This document shows positions 1 to 9,807 of a stretch of 64,000 nucleotides of DNA, piece after piece. The stretch is from the NCBI RefSeq assembly GCF_013694095.1, contig NZ_JACEFB010000010.1:98882-162881 (forward strand). The letters run 5' to 3'. The stretch comes from Thermogemmata fonticola (GTDB lineage Bacteria > Planctomycetota > Planctomycetia > Gemmatales > Gemmataceae). The stretch's first letter is position 1. Every line of letters begins with the position of its first letter. Position numbers and translations under genes: made by a program. A model generated the notes under the pieces. That model did not search any database, had not been told where the DNA came from, and was given only the letters and a program-made list of their open reading frames with translations.

Positions 1-255
1 TTCTCCTAAAAAATCCTCCCCTGGGTTGCTCATTAGCGTCAGGTCCCCCATTGGGAGGGTCTCCCGTATCTTGTCCCCTCCCGGATGAAGTAGTAAAATC
101 CAACAACACTGGTTTCTCTAAGTCCTGCAATAGCTGGGAAGAATGGACCCCTTGCGACGGAGGTGTGGACGGGTTCACGGATTGGTAAGCGGAATTTTCT
201 AAGGGGAACCGCTCGCATCGACTTGCTTAACTCGATGGATCCCTCCTCGTCGCAG
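1..255. other. Intergenic DNA at left edge, no gene seen
   Basis: I see no convincing reading frame here. The only open frame starts inside this stretch and runs through the tRNA gene that follows, so it is spurious. The promoter of the tRNA is expected here, but I could not pick a convincing -35/-10 pair. Confidence 0.5.
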
Positions 256-328
256 GCCGACTTAGCTCAGCCGGTAGAGCGGCGCTTTCGTAAAGCGCAG
301 GTCGTGGGTTCGAATCCCACAGTCGGCT
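256..328 (+). tRNA. tRNA-Thr (anticodon CGT)
   Basis: A full 73-nt cloverleaf can be drawn. The acceptor stem pairs gccgact (256-262) with agtcggc (321-327), with T as discriminator base. The D arm holds the usual AGCTCAGCCGGTAGAGC. The anticodon stem GCGCT/AGCGC closes the loop TTCGTAA, giving anticodon CGT, which reads the threonine codon ACG. The T arm is GTGGG-TTCGAAT-CCCAC. The 3' CCA is not encoded, so it must be added after transcription. The gene stands alone. Confidence 0.95.
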
Positions 329-709
329 CTCACCCCCCTTCATCAGGTTTAGCACTCAGTCCGACTGAATCGAGTCATCAACCACTCCTGTTTAGACCGA
401 TCTCTAATATCGTCTCGCCTCTTTCTCATAACGGCGCCCTCGTTATCTCCCTACCCGTTCTGGGTGTGTGATTCTCTCACCAACGCTGCTTCTTGACGCC
501 CCAAATCCGACACACCTTCCTGTCGTCATCCGTCCACGATCGTATCGTCGCCGGTCTCTCTTGCTTTTTTTCGAAATGTTGTCCGGCAACATCGCTGCCT
601 TTGCATGAGAGGAGTGAACGGACACCCCAGCGAAAGGCAAGGCAGAGGAGGCAATACAAAAAGGAGACTTTCTCACCAAATCCTAACACCCTAATAAGGA
701 GGCAGAGCC
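329..709. other. Intergenic leader of the RTX/C39 gene
   Basis: About 380 bases between the tRNA and the next gene. Open frames on both strands are short, overlap each other and resemble no family I know. The only clear element is a strong Shine-Dalgarno site, AAGGAGG at about 696-702, that fixes the ATG at 710 of the following gene. Confidence 0.6.
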
Positions 710-2068
710 ATGTTTCGAGCACTGCGCCAATGGCTGAAACAAAGCAATCCGAATCAGTCAAGTCCAGCCACGCCTATGCTTAAGGTCGAAGCTCTGGAAG
801 ACCGCACGGTTCCATCCGCCTTCATACGAGATGGGATTCTACATGTACACGGAACCGCTGCGAATGATATCATCCGAGTCATTGAAACTGAGGCAGACTA
901 CCAAGTTATCATTTGGAACAACGAAGAATATTACAACCGCAGATTCAGCAAGTCTCGAGTCACAGCGGGCCGAGTTCAAATTGAGGGATATGCCGGCCAC
1001 GATGAGATCCGACTCAACCTTCTCCGTTCATTACGCGGTACTGTGAACGGGGGCGATGGGAACGACCAATTGATTGGCACACGCAATAACGACGTTCTCA
1101 ACGGTGGAAATGGCGACGACTACATCTTAGGTGGTGCTGGAAACGACATCATATCGGGCGAAAATGGTGATAATGTGCTGGACGGTCAGGCCGGGAATGA
1201 TCTGATCGTGGGTGGACGTGACATGGATGATATATATGGGAGAGAAGGTAACGATGTACTCTTCGGCGGCGAAGGAAACGACGAATTATACGGCGGGGAC
1301 GGCGACGATCGGCTCTACGGCGGAGGCGGTAGCGACGTGCTCCGCGGAGAAAACGGAAACGATTTCCTGCAAAGTGGGCCGAACTCCAACCTGTTGGGCA
1401 GCGTTCTGAGTGGTGGCTCAGGAAACGACCGCTTGGTTTCCCGGAGCCGGAATGACTTCCTATTCGGCAACGCAGGTCACGACAGCGCTAATCTGCTAGC
1501 TAACACCTTCGTGAGACACTGCGAAGTCGTTTGGATTTCCGTGCCTGGAGGAAGCCCTCAAACCGATAACTGGAGTTGCGGTCCGAACTCCGCCTCGCGT
1601 TTCCTGCGAGCCTATGGCATCGAAGTTTCCTACGAAACTCTGCGATCGGTGGCCGCAAGCTGGCCGGACCTGGTTTCCCAATCCAACCTTGGCACGCGGC
1701 CTGGATCGTTGCGAGATATGATCGCTAACTACCGCCCTGAAACCCAACTGGCCACAGGGGCAAGTTTTGAGACTGTTGTGAATCTGCTCCGTCAAGGCCG
1801 ACCCGTCATCGCTCTGGTGGCTTCTGGCATCCTAAGCGACTTCTTGGGCAAAGTTGGCATTCTCCACTACGTGGTCCTCAACGGTATCGATGAAGCCACG
1901 CAAACACTCTACTACATGGATACGGATGGCGTGCAAAGGAGTTGGTCCTATGCGGAGTTCCAAGACCGCTGGAATTGGGGCGGCAGTTGGTTTACGGGCC
2001 TAGCGGGAGATGCAGCTCAGGGGTTCCTCAACAGCCTCGGTGTGCATGAGCGCACGATCATCTTCTGA
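710..2068 (+). CDS. Secreted RTX-repeat protein with C-terminal C39-like cysteine peptidase domain
   Basis: The 452-residue product has three parts. Residues 1-36 carry the planctomycete export-type motif LEDRTVPS (about residues 29-36). Residues about 110-260 are glycine/aspartate nonapeptide repeats of the hemolysin-type calcium-binding kind (GGNGDDYIL, GGAGNDIIS, GGEGNDELY and others), which fold into a calcium-loaded beta roll outside the cell. Residues about 280-452 look like a papain-like peptidase of the C39/C39_2 type: Cys290 in NWSCGPNS, His386 in LHYVVLNGID and Asp404 in YYMDTDG give a plausible catalytic triad with the family's usual spacing. C39 domains normally cut after Gly-Gly leaders in ABC exporters, but no transporter is fused or adjacent here, so a free extracellular peptidase is more likely. 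Start fixed by AAGGAGG. A hairpin terminator follows. Confidence 0.8.
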   Translation: MFRALRQWLKQSNPNQSSPATPMLKVEALEDRTVPSAFIRDGILHVHGTAANDIIRVIETEADYQVIIWNNEEYYNRRFSKSRVTAGRVQIEGYAGHDEIRLNLLRSLRGTVNGGDGNDQLIGTRNNDVLNGGNGDDYILGGAGNDIISGENGDNVLDGQAGNDLIVGGRDMDDIYGREGNDVLFGGEGNDELYGGDGDDRLYGGGGSDVLRGENGNDFLQSGPNSNLLGSVLSGGSGNDRLVSRSRNDFLFGNAGHDSANLLANTFVRHCEVVWISVPGGSPQTDNWSCGPNSASRFLRAYGIEVSYETLRSVAASWPDLVSQSNLGTRPGSLRDMIANYRPETQLATGASFETVVNLLRQGRPVIALVASGILSDFLGKVGILHYVVLNGIDEATQTLYYMDTDGVQRSWSYAEFQDRWNWGGSWFTGLAGDAAQGFLNSLGVHERTIIF

Positions 2069-2235
2069 GACAGGAGGAAACCAAGCCCCCGAAGATGCTT
2101 CCCAGTTTAGGTCTTTGCCTAGGCGTGATGATGGCGGAGCGACAGCAGAGAGAAACGTGCATGCCAATCGCGTTGTGCCTGAGAATGGCTGAGGAACCTG
2201 CAGCACCCTGACAAAGCCTTGGGAACAGTCCCCTT

Positions 2236-2270
2236 GCTCAGACATCGGTGAAAACCGTTGTCTGAGCTTT
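2236..2270 (+). terminator. Intrinsic terminator after the RTX/C39 gene
   Basis: GCTCAGACATCGGT (2236-2249) and ACCGTTGTCTGAGC (2254-2267) form a 14-bp stem with one mismatch and a GAAA tetraloop, followed by TTT. It lies between two convergent genes and probably ends transcription from the left. Confidence 0.75.
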
Positions 2271-3616
2271 CAACGTTGTTGGGGCGAGGTCCAAGAGGGT
2301 TGGAAGGATTCTTGTTTGTGCCGGGCTTTGTGGAAGGCATCCGCCAGGAGCAGAATGGCTTCGCAGCGGAGGCGGAAGGCATCCCGAAGGTCGCCATCCT
2401 CAGCTCCAGCGAGCTGCGCATGGGCCTCCCAATCCACCGGTATGTTATGTTCCTTGAGAGCGGTTATGAGCTGTTGTTCGGTCTCGGCGAATTGGCTGAG
2501 GCGTTCCGGCGTGATCGTGCAATCATGTTGGCGGTAGATGTTAAGGGAGCGGGGCTGTTCCAGTTCTGGGTCCGTGAGCGGAACGTTCGCCTCACCGGTG
2601 TCGGAGGGGGTACGGAGTAGGGAATGGACCAAACCGATGATGCCTACCAGGATAATGAGTGCTCCCAAGAGAAAGAGGGGAAGCGACAGCGTTTTGAGTT
2701 CCTGGAGGTGGAGGAAGAGGGAAAGTAGCGCACACACCGATCCCGTAAGGATAGTCCAGACCGGCCAGTGGCGGGAGAGGGTCTCTCGTAGGCGCGTGAA
2801 GGACGAAGAGGAGTAGCGTGGTGCACCGGGATCGTGAGGTCCCCCCGGAACACGAACTAGGATCACCGTGATATTGTCTGGTCCGCCGCGGAGATTGGCC
2901 AGATGAACCAGAAGGCGGACGGCGGACTCCAAGGACAAAACATTTACGATAGCCCCGATTTCCTCAGGTTTGACTAGACCGGTCAGGCCGTCGCTACACA
3001 GCAAGAAGATATCCCCAGGCTGGACCGGATGAGGACCTTCGATATCCACTTCGACTTCGGGGTCCGGTCCCAGAGAGCGAATGATCACATTTTTCTTGAA
3101 ATCGCCCAGTTCGTCCGGATCGACACCTGTGCGCCGGGCAATTTCCCAGACCCAAGAGTGGTCGAAGGTGAGTTGTTCGACGGTGTTGCCCCGGATTCGA
3201 TATGCCCGGCTGTCGCCGACGTGGCCGATCCAAGCTCCCTCCGGGCGAAGAATGAGAGCGGTACTGGTAGTACCCATACCGCGGAATTCGGGGTTCTGCT
3301 GGCCGATCTCATGGATTCCAGTGTTCGTTTCGGCAAAAGCCCGGCGCAGAGCAGCAATCACCCCTTCGTGGACATGCTTTTGGTACAGATGGGGAATGTC
3401 CCGCACAGCCTTGACACTAGCCTTCTCACCAACCGCATGGCCTCCCATTCCATCCGCGACAATGAAAATGTGCCCACAACTGGCAAACGTGGCGGCATCG
3501 ACGGCCGGCTTGGCGGCGCAGGCGTCCTGATTGTGGCTGCGCTTCACCCCCACATCCGTCAGAGTCGCATAACGAGGCGGTTCGAAAGCCGACACGGACA
3601 ACCCTCGATCTTCCAA
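2270..3616 (-). CDS. PP2C-family serine/threonine protein phosphatase, membrane-anchored
   Basis: This 448-residue protein removes phosphate from Ser/Thr residues and would counter the many Hanks-type kinases of planctomycetes. The metal-binding PP2C motifs are present in order: RSHNQD ending at Asp31, VADGMGGH with Asp55, LLCSDGLTGLV near residue 210 and GGPDNITVI near residue 247. Two hydrophobic segments at about 285-335 suggest a membrane hairpin after the catalytic domain. The last 110 residues are soluble and unlike any domain I recognise. The first codon is TTG; a GTG eight codons in (SAFEPPRY) has a better ribosome site, GAGGG, so the true start may be there. Convergent with the gene to its left. 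Confidence 0.9.
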   Translation of the reverse strand: MEDRGLSVSAFEPPRYATLTDVGVKRSHNQDACAAKPAVDAATFASCGHIFIVADGMGGHAVGEKASVKAVRDIPHLYQKHVHEGVIAALRRAFAETNTGIHEIGQQNPEFRGMGTTSTALILRPEGAWIGHVGDSRAYRIRGNTVEQLTFDHSWVWEIARRTGVDPDELGDFKKNVIIRSLGPDPEVEVDIEGPHPVQPGDIFLLCSDGLTGLVKPEEIGAIVNVLSLESAVRLLVHLANLRGGPDNITVILVRVPGGPHDPGAPRYSSSSFTRLRETLSRHWPVWTILTGSVCALLSLFLHLQELKTLSLPLFLLGALIILVGIIGLVHSLLRTPSDTGEANVPLTDPELEQPRSLNIYRQHDCTITPERLSQFAETEQQLITALKEHNIPVDWEAHAQLAGAEDGDLRDAFRLRCEAILLLADAFHKARHKQESFQPSWTSPQQR

Positions 3617-3933
3617 TTCCCTGTTGTTGTCATCATACGCTATGAAGCCGCGGTCTGCGTGAGCAAAATACCCGAAAAACCTCCTCCGCGGAAAATCTTA
3701 ACGTTACAGATGGGAGGAGTGCATCGCTCCGGACCTGATGCCTCCATTTTTCTCTAGCTTATCCCAAACACTCATGGCCACCTACTACCCATAGTATGGC
3801 AACCTACCTGCCTTCCTGCTCTGCGTCAATGGCCACATGGAAAAACTGGCTTGATTCTGCATGGTTTCCCTGGTAAAGCGGCGTCCAGTGGGGGCACCTC
3901 CACGAATACGGAACCAGGGGAGAGCTAGAGCAG
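3617..3933. other. Divergent intergenic region
   Basis: About 320 bases separate the PP2C gene (minus) from the PEGA lipoprotein gene (plus). It should carry promoters for both. No reading frame in it looks coding, and I find no strong palindrome. Confidence 0.5.
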
Positions 3934-4452
3934 ATGCGTCGCAGAACGGCCACGATGCTCGGTTTGAGTCTAGCCCTCTGCGGCTGCGTCGAGCGGCGAT
4001 TTGTTATCGAAGCCAACGTTCCTAATGCGCAAGTCTACATTAACGAACAGCCGATTGGAGCCGCCCCCGCTCACATGCTGTTTGAATATTACGGATACTA
4101 TACGATCACCCTGTCTCATCCCGGCTATGAAACCTTACGCCAACGCGTCCACGTCGTCGCCCCCTGGTATGCCTATCCCCCTTTCGATTTTCTAACCGAG
4201 GTGCTCTGGCCCTTCCCCATTCGTGATGTGCGAAGGTATTACTTCGAGTTACAACCTGCCCGGCAACCCAATCGGGAGGAGTTATTGCAACGTGCGGAAG
4301 AATTGCGTCAGCGGGGTCAGAATCTGCCTCCTCCTGCCCGACCGGCTACACCTCGCGATGTCAGCCCCGATGCTCCGCCTCACACGCCGCCACCTTCTCC
4401 AAGTACCGATCCCCTGATCCCCCCGGTGGGTCCAGTGCCCCCCTCTTCCTGA
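3934..4452 (+). CDS. PEGA-domain lipoprotein
   Basis: A 172-residue envelope protein. The short signal ends in a lipobox-like LCGC with Cys18, so a lipid-anchored protein is likely. Residues about 22-70 form a PEGA domain, a small beta fold usually on surface proteins (VPNAQVYINEQPIGAAP and YYTITLSHPGYE are the tell-tale pieces). The last 45 residues are proline-rich and probably unstructured. The gene is preceded by GGGAGAG and ends about 40 bases from the convergent lysS stop. PEGA proteins of this size have no known enzyme activity; a wall- or surface-binding role is inferred. Confidence 0.75.
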   Translation: MRRRTATMLGLSLALCGCVERRFVIEANVPNAQVYINEQPIGAAPAHMLFEYYGYYTITLSHPGYETLRQRVHVVAPWYAYPPFDFLTEVLWPFPIRDVRRYYFELQPARQPNREELLQRAEELRQRGQNLPPPARPATPRDVSPDAPPHTPPPSPSTDPLIPPVGPVPPSS

Positions 4453-4490
4453 CTTGGGCGACTAGCAATACAGACGCCCCACGCGCGTAC

Positions 4491-5984
4491 CTATCGGCCA
4501 GGTGGAGCACCTTCAGGACGTAGGAGGGGAAAGAGGATGACATCACGGATGGTCGGCGTATTAGTCAGAAGCATCACGAGGCGATCGATGCCGATACCCA
4601 GCCCCCCTGCCGGAGGCATCCCGAAGCGTAAGGCCCGGATGAAGTCGCGATCCATCCGAGCCATGGATTCCTCCTCACTCAGACCAGCGAGCTGTTTGCT
4701 AAACGTTTCCTCCTGCGTGATAGGATCATTCAGTTCGGTGTAGGCATTAGCAAGCTCCATGCCGTGAATGTACAGCTCGAAACGTTCGGCAATCGCGGGG
4801 TTGTCCCGTTTGCGTTTGGTCAGAGGACAGAGAGGAGCCGGGTAGTCGTAAACGAAGACCGGACCGACCAGTTTCTCTTCGACAACATCCTCAAACAATT
4901 CGTGAACCAGAACGGCGTGTTCCTTGCCGGTGGTGTCAATTCCTTCCGCCCGGGCAGCAGCGGCCACCTTCACCTCATCGGCCATATCGCAGCCCACATA
5001 TTCACGGAATAGCTCAGCATAGCTGACCCGCTTCCAAGGAGGAGTCAGGTCGAGAGTCTTGTCGCCATAAGGGATGATCCGAGTGGGATAGAGGGCATCC
5101 ACACACGCTAGGATTAGTCCTTCCGTTAAGTCCATCATGCCGCGATAGTCGCTGTAGGCATGGTACAGTTCCAGCATGGTGAATTCGGGGTTGTGCCGGG
5201 GGCTGATCCCTTCATTCCGGAAGACACGACCGATTTCGTAGATTTTTTCTAATCCTCCCACCAGAAGGCGCTTGAGATGCAATTCCAAAGCGATGCGGAG
5301 ATACAGATCGATATTGAGGGCGTTATGATGCGTGATAAAAGGCCGGGCGGCTGCTCCCCCGGCCACAGCCTGGAGAGTCGGCGTTTCCACTTCCATGTAT
5401 CCCAAGCGATCCAGATAGCTGCGGATGGTCCGGATGATTGTGACACGTTGTTGGGCACGCCGCAGCGTATCCGGCGTGTAGATCATATCTAAGTAACGAT
5501 GGCGGAGGCGGTATTCGATATCCTCCAAACCGAAAACATCCTTAGGATGCGGCTCCAGAGACTTGGTGAGATAGGTCAGACGGGTGACCTGAATGGTGAG
5601 TTCATCGGTTTTCGTCTTGCCCAGCTCGCCATCCACGCCGATGATGTCACCCAGATCAATCAGTTGGGCGACCTTCCACTCGGTTTCGCTGACTTTATTG
5701 ACCCGGATCATCAATTGGATGCGGCCTGTTTGATCCCACAACTCCAGGAACAGGAGTCGCCCCGCACTGCGGTACCGCAGGACACGTCCGGCAGCACGAA
5801 CAGTGGGTCCCGGCTGGTCCTCCCGGAAATAATCCGCAGGCAGTCGGCGAATCTCAGCAATGGGCTGGGTGTTGTCGAAACGACCGCCCCACGGATCGAT
5901 ACCCAGGGCTTGCAACTGGCGAAGTTTGTCCAGGCGCGCTTGGAGCAATTCCGGGTTTGTCTCGGTCACGGCTGGTCTTCCCAT
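4491..5984 (-). CDS. lysS: Lysyl-tRNA synthetase, class II
   Basis: This 497-residue enzyme joins lysine to tRNA-Lys with ATP. It has the usual length. An N-terminal OB-fold anticodon-binding domain (about 60-150, with AGRVLRYRSAGRLLFLEL) precedes the class II catalytic core. Motif 2 is RNEGISPRHNPEFTMLE and motif 3 is GLGIGIDRLVMLL near the C terminus. The start ATG has only a weak ribosome site; a GTG five codons downstream is a less likely alternative. It sits alone between a PEGA lipoprotein gene (convergent) and a methyltransferase gene (divergent). Confidence 0.97.
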   Translation of the reverse strand: MGRPAVTETNPELLQARLDKLRQLQALGIDPWGGRFDNTQPIAEIRRLPADYFREDQPGPTVRAAGRVLRYRSAGRLLFLELWDQTGRIQLMIRVNKVSETEWKVAQLIDLGDIIGVDGELGKTKTDELTIQVTRLTYLTKSLEPHPKDVFGLEDIEYRLRHRYLDMIYTPDTLRRAQQRVTIIRTIRSYLDRLGYMEVETPTLQAVAGGAAARPFITHHNALNIDLYLRIALELHLKRLLVGGLEKIYEIGRVFRNEGISPRHNPEFTMLELYHAYSDYRGMMDLTEGLILACVDALYPTRIIPYGDKTLDLTPPWKRVSYAELFREYVGCDMADEVKVAAAARAEGIDTTGKEHAVLVHELFEDVVEEKLVGPVFVYDYPAPLCPLTKRKRDNPAIAERFELYIHGMELANAYTELNDPITQEETFSKQLAGLSEEESMARMDRDFIRALRFGMPPAGGLGIGIDRLVMLLTNTPTIRDVILFPLLRPEGAPPGR

Positions 5985-6185
5985 AGATCTGGGGTATCAT
6001 CCCTGTGTTGTTGACCCCAGTACGAATTCCCCTCAAACAGCATTCTCTCTTTTCGGGACTGATCATTTTAGGGTATGAAAGCGGAGTGGGAGGATAGAAC
6101 TTCGATCGAAGTTTTACAGCCAGGTTCATCAGACCGTCCTAAAAGGGAAGTTGATGGGAAAAATCTTAGGAAGCAAAGGGACGAA

Positions 6186-6941
6186 ATGGATCGGGGATGG
6201 GAAGAGCAGCAATTCCATGATCGGCAAGCGGCCCGCCGAGCAGCGGCGCTGGGAGATGATTCCCGAAAGTGGTGGGTAGACGAGGATGCCTACTTCGACC
6301 ATGAGACTTGGCTGCGTTCGGCCTGGGCACGTCTCGAACCGAAGGCGGGACACAAAGTCCTGGATTATGGCTGTGGCCACGGGATGGCCGCTGTGATATT
6401 AGCCCGGCGGGGCGCGGAAGTGTTTGCTGTGGACATTTCGGCGGGCTACATATCGGAGGCGAGTCGCCGCGCCGCCTTCAATGGTGTCGTGGTACGATGC
6501 TTGCAAGCCGATGGCGAGGTCCTACCGTTCCCCAGTGCCAGTTTTGACCGCGTCTGGGGGCACGCCATCGTGCATCACCTCTGCGTGAAGCGCGCCGCTG
6601 CCGAGGTGGCACGCATCTTGCGCCCTGGAGGCGTGGCGGTATTCTGCGAACCCTGGGGTGGGAATCCGTTATTGGAAATCGCCCGGCGCTACCTGCCCTA
6701 CCCCGGCAAGGAACGGACCCCCGAGGAGCGCCCCTTGACATCGGGCCGCTTGGCCCACCTGCGCCCCTACTTCGCGAACATCCACGTCGAGGGATTCCAA
6801 TTGCTGGCCTTGGTCCGGCGACTGGGTTGGCGCAAGGGCATAGAATGGCTGCAACGTCTAGAACAAGGATTGCTTCGGCATTGGCCCGCGCTATGGCAAT
6901 GGTGTCGTTACGTAGTCATCACATGCCGCAAGGCCAACTAG
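6186..6941 (+). CDS. Class I SAM-dependent methyltransferase
   Basis: The product binds S-adenosylmethionine through motif I, VLDYGCGHGMAAVIL, followed by the acidic motif II EVFAVDIS and the motif LPFPSASFDRVWG typical of the Methyltransf_11 group. RILRPGGVAVFCEPWG is the usual post-motif strand. The substrate cannot be told; relatives act on quinones, lipids or sugars. I place the start at ATG 6186, which has AAAGGGA just upstream. The frame is open back to an ATG at 6075 with no proper ribosome site, so 37 more residues are possible. It is followed after about 145 bases by the S1-domain gene. Confidence 0.85.
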   Translation: MDRGWEEQQFHDRQAARRAAALGDDSRKWWVDEDAYFDHETWLRSAWARLEPKAGHKVLDYGCGHGMAAVILARRGAEVFAVDISAGYISEASRRAAFNGVVVRCLQADGEVLPFPSASFDRVWGHAIVHHLCVKRAAAEVARILRPGGVAVFCEPWGGNPLLEIARRYLPYPGKERTPEERPLTSGRLAHLRPYFANIHVEGFQLLALVRRLGWRKGIEWLQRLEQGLLRHWPALWQWCRYVVITCRKAN

Positions 6942-7086
6942 CCGCAGTAGAACAGTTACGGGACGAACGATTGGCGTGTGCTCGAGACAGCTTCCACCCC
7001 AAGAACTCGGACCGGTGGACTGGGGGCCTCCGAACATTGTCGGAGTTCGACAGAACTTCTAGTCTCACTGCCAGAGGAGCAGTGTT

Positions 7087-8742
7087 ATGAACGAAGCCGA
7101 AGCAGGACAAGCGTTACAGGGAACGGTTTCATCCAATCCTCGAGAAATGGGGAGCCATCAAGCTGGACCGCCAACCCCAGCTCCCACCGACCCGACAGAA
7201 GAAGGAAGCGGTGGTACGAGGCCGTCAGCAACTCCGACTCCTGAAACAACGGCCAACAGCTCCCGTGCCGTAGAACGGGTGAAAAAGCTGCCGCCACCGA
7301 AGCCTGGTCCGCCGCGGCGTCATGTGACCCGCCCCTCTCTGCCTCACCGGCAAAGAACAACAATCGGCGAGAGTGGAGACGAAACCTCATCGCCATCCCC
7401 AGGGATATCCGAGGCGCCCCGTTCAGCGAAGCAGGTGTCCTTCCCCGGAACCACTTCCCCCACCACCACACCGCTCAATCGCCGGGAATTGGATGCACTC
7501 ATCGAAGCCGAACTACAAGCTGCTCTAGCCGGAGTGGACCTGGAAAAGAGCTTGAGCGCTCCAGGAAGCACTCAGGCCGGCCCATCCCGTGTATCGACTG
7601 AAGCCAGCCTCAAACCCGGTCAACGCATTGAAGGACGTATCGTCGCCATTCACGGCCGGGATGTGTTCGTGGATATTCCCGGCGAACGGAGCCAGGGCGT
7701 GCTTCCTTTGGAACAGTTTGAAGGACAAGTCCCTCGAGTGGGCGAGACCGTCCTGTGCCGGCTGGAAAATTACGATTCTATTCAGGGCTTGTGGCAACTG
7801 TCCCGCCAGGGAGCTGCTCAACAAGTTAGCGACTGGTCCCAGTTACAACCTCATATGGTAGTGGAGGCGCGGGTTGTCGGCGTCAACAAACAACGGAGTG
7901 GATTGCTGGTAGAAGTTGCGGGAGTTCGCGGGTTTCTACCGGCCAGCCAAATCGATCTGCACCGCGTCGAGGACCTGGAGGCGTGGGTCAATCAGCGTCT
8001 CAAGGTAGAGATCATCGAGGTACGCCCTGCGGAACGCAACCTGGTCGTGAGCCGGCGCGCGGTCCTGGAACGGGAGCGGCAGCAACAAGCCGAGCAGTTC
8101 TGGTCCCAGATTCAAGAAGGGCAGATTCTTCGAGGAACGGTCCGGGCGATCCGGCCGTTTGGCGCATTCATCGACCTGGGAGGGGCAGATGGATTGTTGC
8201 CCGCCTCGGAGCTGGCCTGGCAGCGGGTGGAGAAGATCGAGGACGTTTTGCGGGTAGGGCAGGAAGTGGAAGTCGCAGTAGTGCGCCTGGATCGGGAACA
8301 ACGCAAATTGACCTTGAGTCTGAAGCGCCTGACCACAGACCCCTGGGCCGAATTCGCTTCCACGATCCGGCCTGGCACCGTGCTCAGCGGGGTGGTGACT
8401 CGCTTGACCGATTTTGGCGCATTCGTGGAAGTGGCGCCGGGCATTGAGGGTTTGGTCCACATCTCCGAACTGGCTCCCCACCGGGTACGGCGGGTCAGCG
8501 AAGTAGTTCAGCCGGGTCAAAAGGTCAATGTCGAAGTGCTGACTATCGAACCGGAAAATCGCCGTCTCTCCCTGAGTATGCGGAGTATCGCCCAACGACA
8601 AGCAGAAGCCACAGCAGCAGCCCAGGCCGAAGAGGAGCGGGTAAATCTCCAGGAGGCGATGGAACGCCTGGCCCAACGTAAGCCCAGCCGGCCTGGTCTG
8701 CGAGGCGGCATCGGTTCGGAACCATTGCCTCCTCTGGAATGA
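7087..8742 (+). CDS. Four-domain S1 RNA-binding protein
   Basis: A 551-residue RNA-binding protein. Residues 1-170 are low-complexity, rich in Pro, Ser and Thr. Four S1 OB-fold domains follow at about 175-245, 255-325, 345-415 and 430-500; the last two are canonical (FGAFIDLGGADGLLPASEL and FGAFVEVAPGIEGLVHISEL), the first two more diverged. Ribosomal protein S1 helps mRNA bind the 30S subunit and usually has four to six such domains, so this could be the S1 protein of this lineage or a general mRNA-binding relative. The ribosome site AGAGGAG lies 10 bases before the ATG. A C-terminal coiled stretch rich in Glu, Ala and Gln ends the protein. Confidence 0.85.
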   Translation: MNEAEAGQALQGTVSSNPREMGSHQAGPPTPAPTDPTEEGSGGTRPSATPTPETTANSSRAVERVKKLPPPKPGPPRRHVTRPSLPHRQRTTIGESGDETSSPSPGISEAPRSAKQVSFPGTTSPTTTPLNRRELDALIEAELQAALAGVDLEKSLSAPGSTQAGPSRVSTEASLKPGQRIEGRIVAIHGRDVFVDIPGERSQGVLPLEQFEGQVPRVGETVLCRLENYDSIQGLWQLSRQGAAQQVSDWSQLQPHMVVEARVVGVNKQRSGLLVEVAGVRGFLPASQIDLHRVEDLEAWVNQRLKVEIIEVRPAERNLVVSRRAVLERERQQQAEQFWSQIQEGQILRGTVRAIRPFGAFIDLGGADGLLPASELAWQRVEKIEDVLRVGQEVEVAVVRLDREQRKLTLSLKRLTTDPWAEFASTIRPGTVLSGVVTRLTDFGAFVEVAPGIEGLVHISELAPHRVRRVSEVVQPGQKVNVEVLTIEPENRRLSLSMRSIAQRQAEATAAAQAEEERVNLQEAMERLAQRKPSRPGLRGGIGSEPLPPLE

Positions 8743-8850
8743 AACTCGCCGGATACTTATTCCCCCCGCGCACGCAGAACTCCAGGATGTCGACGAGCGT
8801 AGAAACAGGGAACGTGTCGTTGCAGGATCGACTGCAGCAACGAGGTAGGC

Positions 8851-9807
8851 ATGGGTGAAACTGGGGACACATCCCTATCAGTCGCCCATCTTCTGGACCG
8901 CCTGTTTGCCAATGTAGGCACAGTTTTTCTCGGCAAGCCCGAGATAGTCCGGCTGACCGTGGCGGCTCTCTTGGCGGATGGCCACGTGCTCCTGGAAGAT
9001 GTGCCAGGGGTGGGTAAAACCTTGCTCGCAAAAAGCCTGGCTCGCAGCCTAGGATGCCGCTTCCGCCGCATCCAATTCACTCCGGACCTGCTCCCTAGCG
9101 ATCTCATCGGAGTCACGCTTTATCGAGAACATAACGGCGAATTTGTCTTTCAGCCCGGCCCCTTGTTCACCGAGGTGCTCTTGGCAGACGAAATCAATCG
9201 TGCCACTCCCCGCACCCAATCCGCTTTGTTGGAAGCCATGAATGAACGCCAAGTCACGGTCGATGGGGTAACTCACCGCCTCGGTCCTCCTTTTCTAGTC
9301 ATTGCGACCCAGAACCCTTACGAATTCGAAGGGACCTTCCTTCTTCCAGAAAGCCAACTGGATCGCTTTTTACTGCGACTGCGCATCGGCTACCATGACC
9401 GCGCTACAGAACGAGCGATCCTGCACCAGCACCGGAGTGGAGAACCGGGCGAGGACCTCCCCGCTGTTCTGACAGCCGAGCAGGTACGGCACTTGCAAGC
9501 GGTGACCCGTGCGGTACAGGTGGAACACGATATCGTCGAGTACATTCTGGACATTGTCGAGGCCACGCGACAGCATCGGGAAATCATTCTCGGAGCGAGC
9601 ACACGGGCGGCACTGGCCTTATACCGTGCCGCTCAAGCCTGGGCCGTCATCCACCAAAGAGACTACGTGATCCCCGATGATGTTCAGCGCCTGGCCGTGC
9701 CTGTGCTCGCCCACCGCCTCATCCTTCGTAGCAGTACCGGAGTCTCGGCCACCACCGCCGAAACACTGGTACAACAAATTCTCCGCACCTTGCCCGTTCC
9801 GTCGTGA
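8851..9807 (+). CDS. MoxR-family AAA+ ATPase
   Basis: A 318-residue AAA+ ATPase of the MoxR group, which acts as a chaperone activating partner proteins. Walker A is EDVPGVGKTLLAKSL (about residues 47-61) and Walker B is LLADEINRATPRTQSALLEAM (about 110-130), with sensor 1 in VIATQNPYEFEGTF. It is the first gene of a MoxR-DUF58-transglutaminase cluster found in many bacteria. SD GAGGTAGG before the ATG. The partner gene follows after 140 bases. Confidence 0.93.
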   Translation: MGETGDTSLSVAHLLDRLFANVGTVFLGKPEIVRLTVAALLADGHVLLEDVPGVGKTLLAKSLARSLGCRFRRIQFTPDLLPSDLIGVTLYREHNGEFVFQPGPLFTEVLLADEINRATPRTQSALLEAMNERQVTVDGVTHRLGPPFLVIATQNPYEFEGTFLLPESQLDRFLLRLRIGYHDRATERAILHQHRSGEPGEDLPAVLTAEQVRHLQAVTRAVQVEHDIVEYILDIVEATRQHREIILGASTRAALALYRAAQAWAVIHQRDYVIPDDVQRLAVPVLAHRLILRSSTGVSATTAETLVQQILRTLPVPS

